This document shows positions 38,256 to 47,986 of a stretch of 64,000 nt of DNA, one piece after another. The stretch spans positions 124,001 to 188,000 of the forward strand of contig NZ_KB892867.1 in NCBI RefSeq assembly GCF_000373965.1, written 5' to 3'. Source of the stretch: Uliginosibacterium gangwonense DSM 18521. GTDB taxonomy: Bacteria; Pseudomonadota; Gammaproteobacteria; Burkholderiales; Rhodocyclaceae. A model generated the notes under the pieces. The model did no database searches, was not told the origin of the DNA, and saw only the letters and a list, made by a program, of their open reading frames with translations. Positions within the stretch are counted from its first letter, which is position 1, and the number at the start of each line of letters is the position of its first letter. Both the position numbers and the translations under genes were made by a program.

Positions 38256-38510
38256 ATGACCATCGCCAAAACCCTGATTGTTACCCTGATTTCTGCTGTG
38301 GCTGCGACCTCTGTGTTCGCTGCTGAAGCCCCTGCCGCCAGCTCCGCACCAGCTGCTGCACCGGCCAAGGTTGAACATGCAACAAAAGCTCAAAAGCATA
38401 CCAAGGCTGCGCCCAAGAAGAGCGTGAAGCACGAGAAGAAGGCTCCGGCCAAGGCCGTGAAGACCGAAGCCCCGGCTGCCGCTGCTTCGGCTCCTGTTAC
38501 CAAGAAGTAA
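38256..38510 (+). CDS. Secreted Lys/Ala-rich protein, array copy 1
   Basis: 84 residues. Signal peptide MTIAKTLIVTLISAVAATSVFA, then an acidic-free, disordered tail with AEAPAASSAPAAAPAK, KHTKAAPKKSVKHEKKAPAKAV and a terminal TKK. About one third Lys and Ala with Pro: the composition resembles acid-shock proteins (Asr) and histone-H1-like tails. Likely a periplasmic polycation. Its leader differs from copies 2-4. Confidence 0.8.
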   Translation: MTIAKTLIVTLISAVAATSVFAAEAPAASSAPAAAPAKVEHATKAQKHTKAAPKKSVKHEKKAPAKAVKTEAPAAAASAPVTKK

Positions 38511-38564
38511 TCGATCTCAACGGCTGTAAAAAAAATCCCATACGCGTAATAAAGGAGAGACACC

Positions 38565-38819
38565 ATGACCATCGCCAAGACCCTGATTGTTACCCTGATT
38601 TCTGCTGTGGCTGCGACTTCCGTGTTCGCTGCTGAAGCCCCTGCCGCTAGCTCCGCACCAGCTGCTGCACCGGCCAAGGTTGAACATGCAACAAAAGCTC
38701 AAAAGCATACCAAGGCTGCGCCCAAGAAGAGCGTGAAGCACGCGAAGAAGGCTCCGGCCAAGGCCGTGAAGACCGAAGCCCCTGCTGCCACTGCTTCGGC
38801 TCCTGCTACCAAGAAGTAA
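38565..38819 (+). CDS. Secreted Lys/Ala-rich protein, array copy 2
   Basis: 84 residues, same signal peptide as copy 1 and near-identical mature part; a few substitutions (KHAKKAPAKAV, AATASAPATKK). AAAGGAGAG precedes the ATG at five bases. Translation signals look strong, so it is probably expressed. The role is inferred only from composition: buffering or charge protection in the periplasm, as proposed for Asr-type proteins. Confidence 0.8.
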   Translation: MTIAKTLIVTLISAVAATSVFAAEAPAASSAPAAAPAKVEHATKAQKHTKAAPKKSVKHAKKAPAKAVKTEAPAATASAPATKK

Positions 38820-38874
38820 TTGATCTCAACGGCTGTAAAGACAATCCTATACGCGTAATAGAAGGAGAGACACC

Positions 38875-39129
38875 ATGACCATCGCCAAAACCCTGATTGT
38901 TACCCTGATTTCTGCTGTGGCTGCGACCTCTGTGTTCGCTGCTGAAGCCCCTGCCGCCAGCTCTGCACCGGCAGCAACCCCGACCAAGGTTGAACACGCA
39001 ACAAAGACACAAAAGCACACCAAGGCCGCGCCCAAGAAGAGTGTGAAGCACGCGAAGAAGGCTCCGGCCAAGGCCATGAAGACCGAAGCCCCTGCTGCCA
39101 CTGCTTCGGCTCCTGTTACCAAGAAGTAA
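38875..39129 (+). CDS. Secreted Lys/Ala-rich protein, array copy 3
   Basis: 84 residues, same signal peptide. Differs from copy 2 at about seven positions, for example PAATPTKVEHATKTQKH and AKAMKTEAP. AGAAGGAGAG precedes the ATG. The unit's reading frame is fully conserved, which argues that all copies are under selection. Confidence 0.8.
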   Translation: MTIAKTLIVTLISAVAATSVFAAEAPAASSAPAATPTKVEHATKTQKHTKAAPKKSVKHAKKAPAKAMKTEAPAATASAPVTKK

Positions 39130-39184
39130 TCGATCTCAACGGCTGTAAAGACAATCCCATACGCGTAATAGAAGGAGAGGCACC

Positions 39185-39430
39185 ATGACCATCGCCAAAA
39201 CCCTGATTGTTACCCTGATTTCTGCTGTGGCTGCGACCTCCGTGTTCGCTGCTGAAGCGCCTGCCTCCACGGCTGCATCGGCCACGACTCCGGCCCAGGC
39301 CAAGCATGCGACCCAAGCACCGAAGCATGAAAAGGCTGCGCCAAAGAAAGCTGTAAAGAAGACACCTGCCAAGGCGGTGAAGACTGAAGCTCCGGCGACC
39401 TCTACGTCCGCCCCGGCTGTCAAGAAGTGA
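39185..39430 (+). CDS. Secreted Lys/Ala-rich protein, array copy 4 (divergent)
   Basis: 81 residues. The signal peptide is identical to copies 1-3, but the mature part differs (ASTAASATTPAQAKHATQAPKHEKAAPKKAVKKTPAKAVKTEAPATSTSAPAVKK) and is three residues shorter. Composition stays the same, so bulk charge rather than exact sequence is being kept. The cyd operon terminator follows. Confidence 0.8.
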   Translation: MTIAKTLIVTLISAVAATSVFAAEAPASTAASATTPAQAKHATQAPKHEKAAPKKAVKKTPAKAVKTEAPATSTSAPAVKK

Positions 39431-39462
39431 AGTGGTTGTGATGGTGTTCCTGTAATAAAAAA

Positions 39463-39489
39463 TGCCGCCTGCGCGATGCGGGCGGCACT
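39463..39489 (-). terminator. Terminator of the cyd operon
   Basis: GTGCCGCCCGC on the minus strand pairs with GCAGGCGGCA and is followed by ATTTTTT, 23 bases after the cydX stop. It also lies after array copy 4 and may stop both directions. Confidence 0.85.
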
Positions 39490-39511
39490 TTCCGTTTACG
39501 GGCTGATTAGA

Positions 39512-39613
39512 TCAGTCCGGCTTGCGGTCTTCGTGTGATTCCAGCCACATTGCATTGACTACGGCGAGCAGCACGGCAAAGCCGGTGCCCAAAATCCAGG
39601 CAAAATACCACAT
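39512..39613 (-). CDS. cydX: Cytochrome bd accessory subunit CydX
   Basis: A 33-residue single-span membrane protein, MWYFAWILGTGFAVLLAVVNAM.. with the conserved Trp-Tyr-Phe-x-Trp-Ile-Leu-Gly start and a WLE segment before a short charged tail. CydX binds CydA and stabilises the haem b595/d site. It lies 18 bp after cydB, with AAGGAG before its ATG. Too short for most gene callers. Confidence 0.95.
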   Translation of the reverse strand: MWYFAWILGTGFAVLLAVVNAMWLESHEDRKPD

Positions 39614-39631
39614 ATCGATTCTCCTTTAGGC

Positions 39632-40768
39632 TCAATAGCTGCCGCGATCATTGGCGCGGATGTGCTCAACGGTGACCTTGCCGCGCATCACGCGATAGGC
39701 CCAACTGGTGTAGGCGATGATGATCGGCGTCATGATCAGCGCGACCCAGAACATGATGCCCAACGTGCGGTGGCTGGATACGCAATCCCATACCGTGAGG
39801 CTACTGTTGGGAACCGAACTGGAGGGCAGCACGAACGGGAAGATGGAAATCCCTGCTGTGAAGATCACTCCAAGTTCGGTGAGTACGCTGCCGATGAAGG
39901 CTGCCGTGCCGTTGCGACGCGCGATGGCGATCAGGCTGATCAAGCCACCGATAAATCCGATGGCGGGGATCAACATGGTCAGTGGCATGGCCTTGTAGTT
40001 GGCAAGCCATGCGCCGGGCTGCTGGGTAACAGTCTTGGCCAGCACGTTGAGTGCCGCACCCGGTTCAACGGGAGATGTAATCACATAGCCCGGCATCTTG
40101 GCCACCATCACGCCACCTATGGCAAAGCCAATCAATGTGATTGACATTGCGCCAAGGGAAGCCTTGCGCACGCGTTCGAAGATCGGGCCTTCGGTGCGGA
40201 TTGCCAGATAGTTGGCGCCGTGTGCCACCAGCATGCTCAGGCTCACCACCCCACACACCAAAGCGAATGGGTTGAACAAGGCCCAGAAACTGCCGGTGTA
40301 GTAGGTCATCATGATTTCGTCGAAGTGGAACGGCACACCCTGGATGACGTTGCCGAAAGCCACACCGAACACCAGTGCGGGCACCATGCTGCCTGTAAAG
40401 ATGCCCCAGTCCCAAGCCTTACGCCATGTAGGTGAGGGCATTTTGCTGCGGTAATCAAACCCTACCGGGCGGAAGAACAGTGCCCACAATACCGCAAGCA
40501 TGGCGAAGTAGAAGCCGGAGAAGGCTGCGGCATACACCAGCGGCCAAGCGGCGAAGATTGCCCCGCCTGCGGTGATGAACCACACCTGGTTGCCGTCCCA
40601 GTGGGGGCCGACGGTGTTGATCACCACGCGGCGTTCGTCGTCGTTGCGGCCTACGAAGGGGAGCAGGGTGCCTACGCCCATGTCATGGCCGTCCATGACG
40701 GCGAAGCCTAGCAGCAGCACGCCAACGAGCAGCCACCAGATCACTTTCAGGACTTCGTAATCAATCAT
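39632..40768 (-). CDS. cydB: Cytochrome bd ubiquinol oxidase subunit II
   Basis: A 378-residue membrane protein with about nine helices: YEVLKVIWWLLVGVLLLGFAVMDGHDMGVGTLLPFVGRNDDERRVVINTVGPHWDGNQVWFITAGGAIFAAWPLVYAAAFSGFY is typical CydB. It pairs with CydA to form the high-affinity terminal oxidase used at low oxygen. It starts 1-2 bp after cydA and is followed by cydX; both spacing and order are canonical. Confidence 0.97.
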   Translation of the reverse strand: MIDYEVLKVIWWLLVGVLLLGFAVMDGHDMGVGTLLPFVGRNDDERRVVINTVGPHWDGNQVWFITAGGAIFAAWPLVYAAAFSGFYFAMLAVLWALFFRPVGFDYRSKMPSPTWRKAWDWGIFTGSMVPALVFGVAFGNVIQGVPFHFDEIMMTYYTGSFWALFNPFALVCGVVSLSMLVAHGANYLAIRTEGPIFERVRKASLGAMSITLIGFAIGGVMVAKMPGYVITSPVEPGAALNVLAKTVTQQPGAWLANYKAMPLTMLIPAIGFIGGLISLIAIARRNGTAAFIGSVLTELGVIFTAGISIFPFVLPSSSVPNSSLTVWDCVSSHRTLGIMFWVALIMTPIIIAYTSWAYRVMRGKVTVEHIRANDRGSY

Positions 40769-40769
40769 C

Positions 40770-42377
40770 TCAGATCTCCTTGGCAGACACAGGGGCGGCA
40801 GGGGACTTCAGAGGCGCGGTGCTGCCTGCGTTGTGTTCATCGTGATAGTTGCCGGTGCCCAAGGACGACGGGCCGAGGCGGGCGTATTTGAACATCAGGA
40901 ACAGCTCCGCGATCAGCAGGATCGTGTAGAACAGCACGAAGCCGGAGAGCGAGAACCACAGGCTGCCTGCGGATAACGTGGAGGTGGACATCGCGGTCGG
41001 CAGCACGCCGTGGATGGTCCAGGGTTGGCGACCATATTCGGCCACAAACCACCCCATCTCACAAGCAATCCAGGGCAGCGGAATGCCCCATACGGCCCAC
41101 TTGAGCAGCCACTTGCGGTGGATGAAGCTATTGCGTGCAGCAAAGTAGAAACTCAACACAAACAGAGCGAGGAAACAGATGGATAGGCCCACCATCACGC
41201 GGAAGCCCCAGAATAGTGGCGCTACGGCAGGAATTGCGTCATCCACGGCCTTGGCCTTCATTTCAGGGGTGGCCTGACTTACGTCGGCGCTGTAGCGCTT
41301 GAGCAGCAAACCGTAGCCCAGATCAGCCTTGACCTTGTTGAATTCGGCCAGCAGATTTGCGTTGTGCGGATCGCGGCGCAGCTCTTCAAGCTTTTTCACG
41401 GCGATGACGCCGGTATCGATGCGATGCGCAATACGCTTTTCCAATTCATCAATGCCGGGGATCACCTTGTCGGTGCTGCGGGTGCCGATCAGTCCCAGTA
41501 CATAGGGGATCTTGATCTCCATGTGGGTGGTGCGGTTCTTCTCGTCAGGGAAGCCGAAAACGGTCAGGCTGGCCGGAGCAGGTTCAGTCTTCCACATGGC
41601 TTCCATGGCTGCCATCTTGGTTTCCTGGGTTTCTGCAGCGGTGTAGCCGGATTCGTCCCCCAGCACTATGACCGACAGTGCAGAGGCCAAACCAAATGCC
41701 GCTGCAATACGGAAAGAGCGGCGGGCAAATTCCACGTCGCGCCCCTTGAGCAGATACCACGCACTGATGCCGAGCACGAAGGCTGAGCCCGTCACATAAC
41801 CCGCGCTGATGGTGTGCACAAACTTGGCTTGCGCCACCGGGTTGAATACGAGATCGAAGAAGCTGGTCATCTCCATGCGCATCGTCACCGGGTTGAATTC
41901 AGCGCCGATCGGGTTCTGCATCCAACCGTTGGCAATCAGGATCAACACCGCAGAGAGGTTCGAACCGATGGCGGTGAGGTAGGTGACGGCCAAATGGCCC
42001 ACTTTGCTCAGGCGATCCCAGCCAAAGAAGAACAGCCCAACCATGGTGGATTCCAGGAAAAAGGCGACCAACCCTTCAATGGCGAGCGGTGCGCCGAAAA
42101 TGTCGCCTACATAATGCGAGTAGTATGCCCAGTTGGTGCCGAACTGGAATTCCATGGTCAGCCCGGTGGTGACACCTAGGGCGAAGTTGATGCCAAAGAG
42201 CTTGCCCCAGAACTTTGTCATGTCCCGATAGACCTGTTTGCCGGTCATCACATAGACCGTTTCCATGATGGCCAGCAGGAAGGACATGCCAAGCGTGAGT
42301 GGCACGAATAAAAAGTGATAGAACGCCGTGGCTGCAAACTGCAGCCGCGACAGATGTACTACAGAATCTTCAATCAT
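40770..42377 (-). CDS. cydA: Cytochrome bd ubiquinol oxidase subunit I
   Basis: A 535-residue subunit carrying haems b558, b595 and d. VVHLSRLQFAATAFYHFLFVPLTLG holds the first haem His; the long Q-loop (about residues 250-390, including LGYGLLLKRY) and GRQPWTIHGVLPTAMS are E. coli type. It oxidises ubiquinol and reduces oxygen to water. It lies between cydP and cydB, all on the minus strand. Confidence 0.98.
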   Translation of the reverse strand: MIEDSVVHLSRLQFAATAFYHFLFVPLTLGMSFLLAIMETVYVMTGKQVYRDMTKFWGKLFGINFALGVTTGLTMEFQFGTNWAYYSHYVGDIFGAPLAIEGLVAFFLESTMVGLFFFGWDRLSKVGHLAVTYLTAIGSNLSAVLILIANGWMQNPIGAEFNPVTMRMEMTSFFDLVFNPVAQAKFVHTISAGYVTGSAFVLGISAWYLLKGRDVEFARRSFRIAAAFGLASALSVIVLGDESGYTAAETQETKMAAMEAMWKTEPAPASLTVFGFPDEKNRTTHMEIKIPYVLGLIGTRSTDKVIPGIDELEKRIAHRIDTGVIAVKKLEELRRDPHNANLLAEFNKVKADLGYGLLLKRYSADVSQATPEMKAKAVDDAIPAVAPLFWGFRVMVGLSICFLALFVLSFYFAARNSFIHRKWLLKWAVWGIPLPWIACEMGWFVAEYGRQPWTIHGVLPTAMSTSTLSAGSLWFSLSGFVLFYTILLIAELFLMFKYARLGPSSLGTGNYHDEHNAGSTAPLKSPAAPVSAKEI

Positions 42378-42383
42378 GGGTAA

Positions 42384-42626
42384 CTACTCCCTGTTCGATG
42401 AGGTAATGGAAGAATTCGGTTGGCTTGCCGCAGCAACAGGCGCATCGATCATCGCCTGCAGGTGCGCGGCCGCATCAGCCTTGCTGAGCGGATGGCTGAA
42501 AAATACCTGCTTGATGATCATGATCAGCGCCAGTTTGAGCAGCAGAACCAGCACAATCTCGCGCTTCAGATTCGGGCGGCGTTTGCCTTGCTGGGGCAAA
42601 GGCAGACTTGGGCTGGATGGTTGCAT
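42384..42626 (-). CDS. cydP: Cytochrome oxidase small subunit CydP
   Basis: An 80-residue protein with one membrane helix (EIVLVLLLKLALIMIIKQVFF), a Pro/Gln-rich N-terminus with NLKREI, and FFSHPLSK after the helix, which fits CydP. It sits 6 bp upstream of cydA. The ATG at 42626 has AAGGA upstream; a longer frame lacks support. CydP is thought to be an accessory of the bd oxidase. Confidence 0.8.
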   Translation of the reverse strand: MQPSSPSLPLPQQGKRRPNLKREIVLVLLLKLALIMIIKQVFFSHPLSKADAAAHLQAMIDAPVAAASQPNSSITSSNRE

Positions 42627-42833
42627 GCTATTTTTCCTTCGCAAAACCTGGCTGCCGGATGCTTGCAGCGTGGCCGCCGTAAGCTGTATGCCAATGGGCC
42701 AGGTGGGCGAATACCTTCTTGGCATGCGATGCGTTCAAAACGCGCCAGTCGCCAAGACTGTATGCCTGCGTGTGATTATGTGTTGCGCTCCATGCCCTTT
42801 GGAGAATCCAAAAGGGATGAGGCTAAGGGGGTC

Positions 42834-43217
42834 TTACGCTGTAGCCAGGGGTGGGGCGCGCGGTTGCGCAGCGGGCCAGACGAACTGCGAGATGAAGTGC
42901 TGTGCCTCCACCATGCTGCCCACATGCGCCAAGGGGGTCGGGAAGGTGTTCGAGACACGCAGGGCGGTCAGCACGTCCGGTGCATGGCTGCCTAGGCAGA
43001 AGCCGCAGAAGGGGCCGTCGTGGTGCGAGGCGTTATCCTGGCCTTCTTCCACCGGTTGTGGCAACACCACCTTCTTGAAGCCAAAAGAGGTGCACAGCTC
43101 CACCACCTGTTGGTTGCGCAAGGTCGCAAATGCTTGGGCCGCCGCTGGCGCCAGCGCCGAGAGCAGCGCAGCACACAGGACGATCCGCAGTAATCCAAGG
43201 CTGTGCTTGAAGCGCAT
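42834..43217 (-). CDS. DUF2946-family secreted protein
   Basis: A 127-residue exported protein (signal peptide ending ALAPAAAQA). The mature part has HHDGPFCGFCLGSHAP, the CxxC/His cluster of DUF2946 proteins, which are linked by context to copper handling. There are further Cys residues in the N-terminal part. Upstream of the cyd operon on the same strand, 207 bp from cydP, but whether it is co-transcribed is unknown. The ribosome-binding site is weak. Confidence 0.72.
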   Translation of the reverse strand: MRFKHSLGLLRIVLCAALLSALAPAAAQAFATLRNQQVVELCTSFGFKKVVLPQPVEEGQDNASHHDGPFCGFCLGSHAPDVLTALRVSNTFPTPLAHVGSMVEAQHFISQFVWPAAQPRAPPLATA

Positions 43218-43251
43218 CTAAATGGCTACTGACAAAAATCAATTTGGAGGA

Positions 43252-43265
43252 ATGATCTATATCAT
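43252..43265. promoter_or_regulatory. Candidate FNR/CRP-family box upstream of the DUF2946 gene
   Basis: ATGATCTATATCAT contains TGAT-N4-ATCA, the core of FNR/ANR sites, 35 bp before the DUF2946 start. A weaker TTGAT-N4-GTCAG lies at 43230-43243 on the minus strand. The oxygen-responsive cyd genes lie downstream, but the link is by eye only. Confidence 0.35.
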
Positions 43266-43412
43266 AACTTGAATAAAAAGACCTTGCACGCATTGTGTGT
43301 TTGCAGTGCATCAAGATTTTCCCGGTGATTTGTGTTAGCAGCGATCTAGGTCCAGGTGGTAATGGAAATCGGAGTAAAATGCCCGGTTACTGTTTGAAGC
43401 GCCCTGCCTGCC

Positions 43413-45623
<2,211 letters not shown>

Positions 45624-45765
45624 ATTGTTCTTGCCGGTACGCTATGCAACAAGGAACATGATATTGCCTGATACGCCTTTTGGTCTGGTTGGCCTTGCCA
45701 CTTGATTGACCCCATCTATGATCGAACATGATTGCTTGATTTTGTCATGTCTCAAGGAGGTGGGT

Positions 45766-46461
45766 ATGAAATTTTTCTTATTGCTTGTGGGGCTTGTCAG
45801 CCTGCCTGCTGTGGCGCTCAACCTTACCACGGAGGAATTCCCCCCTTACAATTTTAGTGGCGATGGGGGCAAAACGATTTCTGGTATATCGACAGAGATC
45901 GTGCGGGAAATGTTCAAGCGTGCCGATCTGCCGCTGAAAATCAGCTTGATGCCTTGGGAACGCGCTTATCAGACCGCCACGGTGGATAAGGATACTTGCG
46001 TGTATTCCACTTCACGTACAGACGCGCGGGAAAAGGTCTTCAAGTGGGTGGGGCCGATTGCGGTGAATAGCTGGGCCATATTTGCAAAGGCAGATAGTCC
46101 GATCAATGCGAAATCCCTGGATGAAATCAAGCAATACAAGGTGGGGGGCTACCGGGGGGATGCCACTGCTATCTATCTGAAGGAACAAGGCATTCAGGTA
46201 GAAGAAGGGAACAACGACGAGCAGAACGCCCGCAAACTTGCTGCGGGACGCATGGAGTTGTGGGGCGGGAGTGCTCAGACCATTCCCGGTCAGGCTAAAA
46301 AGGCAGGGGTTGCAGTCAAGCTCCTGTTTACATTTAAAGAGGCGCCGCTCTACTTGGCTTGCAATCTGGCCGTGCCGGATGCCGATATCAAGAAGCTGGG
46401 TGAAGCTCTGAAAGCAATGAAGTCTGAAGGGGTGATGGATAAGATTCTAAAGGCATATTAG
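45766..46461 (+). CDS. Orphan periplasmic binding protein, amino-acid (SBP_bac_3) type
   Basis: A 231-residue exported protein with signal peptide MKFFLLLVGLVSLPAVALN and a family-typical start (LTTEEFPPYNFSGDGGKTISGISTEIVREMFKRADLP..ISLMPWERAYQTA). AAGGAGGT precedes the ATG, a very strong signal. No transporter gene is adjacent. It is the third SBP_bac_3-type orphan in the window. It overlaps the convergent DUF4291 gene by 4 bp. Confidence 0.87.
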   Translation: MKFFLLLVGLVSLPAVALNLTTEEFPPYNFSGDGGKTISGISTEIVREMFKRADLPLKISLMPWERAYQTATVDKDTCVYSTSRTDAREKVFKWVGPIAVNSWAIFAKADSPINAKSLDEIKQYKVGGYRGDATAIYLKEQGIQVEEGNNDEQNARKLAAGRMELWGGSAQTIPGQAKKAGVAVKLLFTFKEAPLYLACNLAVPDADIKKLGEALKAMKSEGVMDKILKAY

Positions 46462-47106
46462 ATGGAGTCGGGAGGGCGTTCGACCCCTGCCGCATTCGCG
46501 GTGCTGGCATCTGCGGGTTGGTAGATGCGCTCTTGTGGTGTGAGCAGTGCGGCGAGCTTATCCGCTGATATATGTCGGCGTTGAGTATGGACAAAATCGC
46601 TAAGATCTTCGATGCTGATGATCTGCTCTGTACCATACTCGCGCAGCAGCTGGCCGCGTAGGCCTAGCTGCACGGCGCGGCGTTGCACGGGTGTGCCGTG
46701 GGGGTTGTGGTCCGGGTCCCATTGCAGGCGCACGTCAGAGTTGGCGACGGCGGCCTGCCAGGCCTCATGGCTGGGGTAGCGTGTGGCGTCAAACGTCGAG
46801 GGAACGGCCTGACGCAGCAGTTCATCGAAAAAAAAGGCGCCGTAGCCGGATGGCAAGGATGCGTTCCTGTCCGGCCTTGCTGGCCCAGCCTGCGCGGAAC
46901 ATCATCCACAAGAAATTGGGTTTGATCCAGCTCATGCGCGTATAGCTGAATGTGCCGCCAAAACGCTGGTGGCAAAGCGCGTAATCCGCTATGGCATCTC
47001 CATAGGCCTGATAGACGTAAATTGAATCGGCATCGAATTGTGCCAGGATGTGGTGGCCTTGCTGTGGCCAGCGTGCCAACTGTTCTTGATATTGTTCTAT
47101 TAGCAT
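46458..47106 (-). pseudogene. DUF4291 gene split by a frameshift at an 8-base homopolymer
   Basis: Frame one (from 47106) encodes MLIEQYQEQLARWPQQGHHILAQFDADSIYVYQAYG..FSYTRMSWIKPNFLWMMFRAGW..QERILAIRLRR and stops at 46822. Frame two continues to 46458 with FDELLRQAVPSTFDATRYP..VRLQWDPDHNPHG..RAVQLGLRGQLL..IEDLSDFV, the second half of the DUF4291 family. The switch falls at eight A on the plus strand (46828-46835); seven would restore the frame. It may be a sequencing artefact, a pseudogene, or a slippage site. The function of DUF4291 is not known to me. Confidence 0.85.
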
Positions 47107-47347
47107 GCACCTAGACTCGCATGGCAAGGTCGCGGATGTCAACAGGTGCCTGGCATCCTATATGTTCCCCAGGTATGGTCTTGATCGTTCACGTGCTGCA
47201 CATGGGGCTAGCTATTGGGGATCTCACGCTCTGTCTGGAAGGGCAAAATCGGAGGAGCGAGGTGCGGAACAGCATATCTTTCTAAAAAACTGTGCGCGGC
47301 ATTGTTGCGGGAAAATGTTCGTGTCAATCTAATGGAGGGATTGGGTC

Positions 47348-47923
47348 ATGGTGAAACTGCGGTCCGGGCTGGTGTTTATGCTTTTGTGCTTGAGTGGCTG
47401 CCAGACGGTTTATCAGGGGGGAGCCCCCTCGCTTCTGGGGACGGATGGTGTGCCGTGTGATGGGCAAGTCGCGGCGCCCGCCGGGTGGCGTGAGGTAAAT
47501 GATGACGCCTTGCTCAAGATGGCGTTGGGCGCTACAGATAAAGGGGGAATCTGTGCAGGCAAGGTTTTTGAGGCCACCCAAGCGACCCGCGTGTATCGGG
47601 TATGGGATTCCCGCTATGCCACCTCCCGCCTTGGAAAGTGGTGGGCCTTGGATCAGCCGGAAAGCCCGCGCGAGGCTTACCGCGCCAATTATGCCATCTG
47701 CCCGGATTGGAGTGCGCTGGACGAAGAGACCGCATGCATGCTCCAACCCGGTAGCCGCATCGTGTTGGGAACCACCCAGAGCGCCAGCTGTGGCAGCTTT
47801 ATCTACCCGAAAACCGCTTGGCTACAAGTGTATGTCAATCCGCAAGGTGCATCGGTGGAAAGTATGCTGAACGCCTGTGATGCTGATCAGTCTTGGCCTG
47901 TGGCTGGGACGGCCGGGAAATAA
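47348..47923 (+). CDS. Lipoprotein, possibly ADP-ribosyltransferase-like
   Basis: A 191-residue lipoprotein with LCLSGC lipobox (Cys18). The body is compact with six further Cys: VYRVWDSRYATSRLGKWWALDQPESPREAYRANYAICPDWSAL then CMLQPGSRIVLGTTQSASCG. The opening YRVWDS...WW..DQP..REAYR pattern is reminiscent of ADP-ribosyltransferase-type toxin domains (Arg in YRV, a central YR segment), but this rests on pattern impression only. No immunity gene is apparent. The ATG follows GGAGGG. Confidence 0.45.
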   Translation: MVKLRSGLVFMLLCLSGCQTVYQGGAPSLLGTDGVPCDGQVAAPAGWREVNDDALLKMALGATDKGGICAGKVFEATQATRVYRVWDSRYATSRLGKWWALDQPESPREAYRANYAICPDWSALDEETACMLQPGSRIVLGTTQSASCGSFIYPKTAWLQVYVNPQGASVESMLNACDADQSWPVAGTAGK

Positions 47924-47986
47924 GGGAAAAGCGAGGGAGGGGCCTTGGATTTGAATGTGTATCCGGGATGAGTTGAGTGCGGATGT

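Larger units (their letters stand above)
38256..39430 (+). repeat. Four-copy tandem array of a 310-bp gene unit
   Basis: Start codons lie at 38256, 38565, 38875 and 39185, a period of 309-310 bp that includes the gene and about 55 bp of leader. The first ~100 coding bases and the intergenic GATCTCAACGGCTGTAAA / ACGCGTAATA / AGGAGAG elements are almost identical; the fourth copy has diverged most in its second half. This is a tandem duplication with later divergence. Confidence 0.95.

Noticed and set aside
38256..39430. CRISPR-like array
   Set aside because: The repeats are 310-bp gene units, not short repeats with unique spacers.
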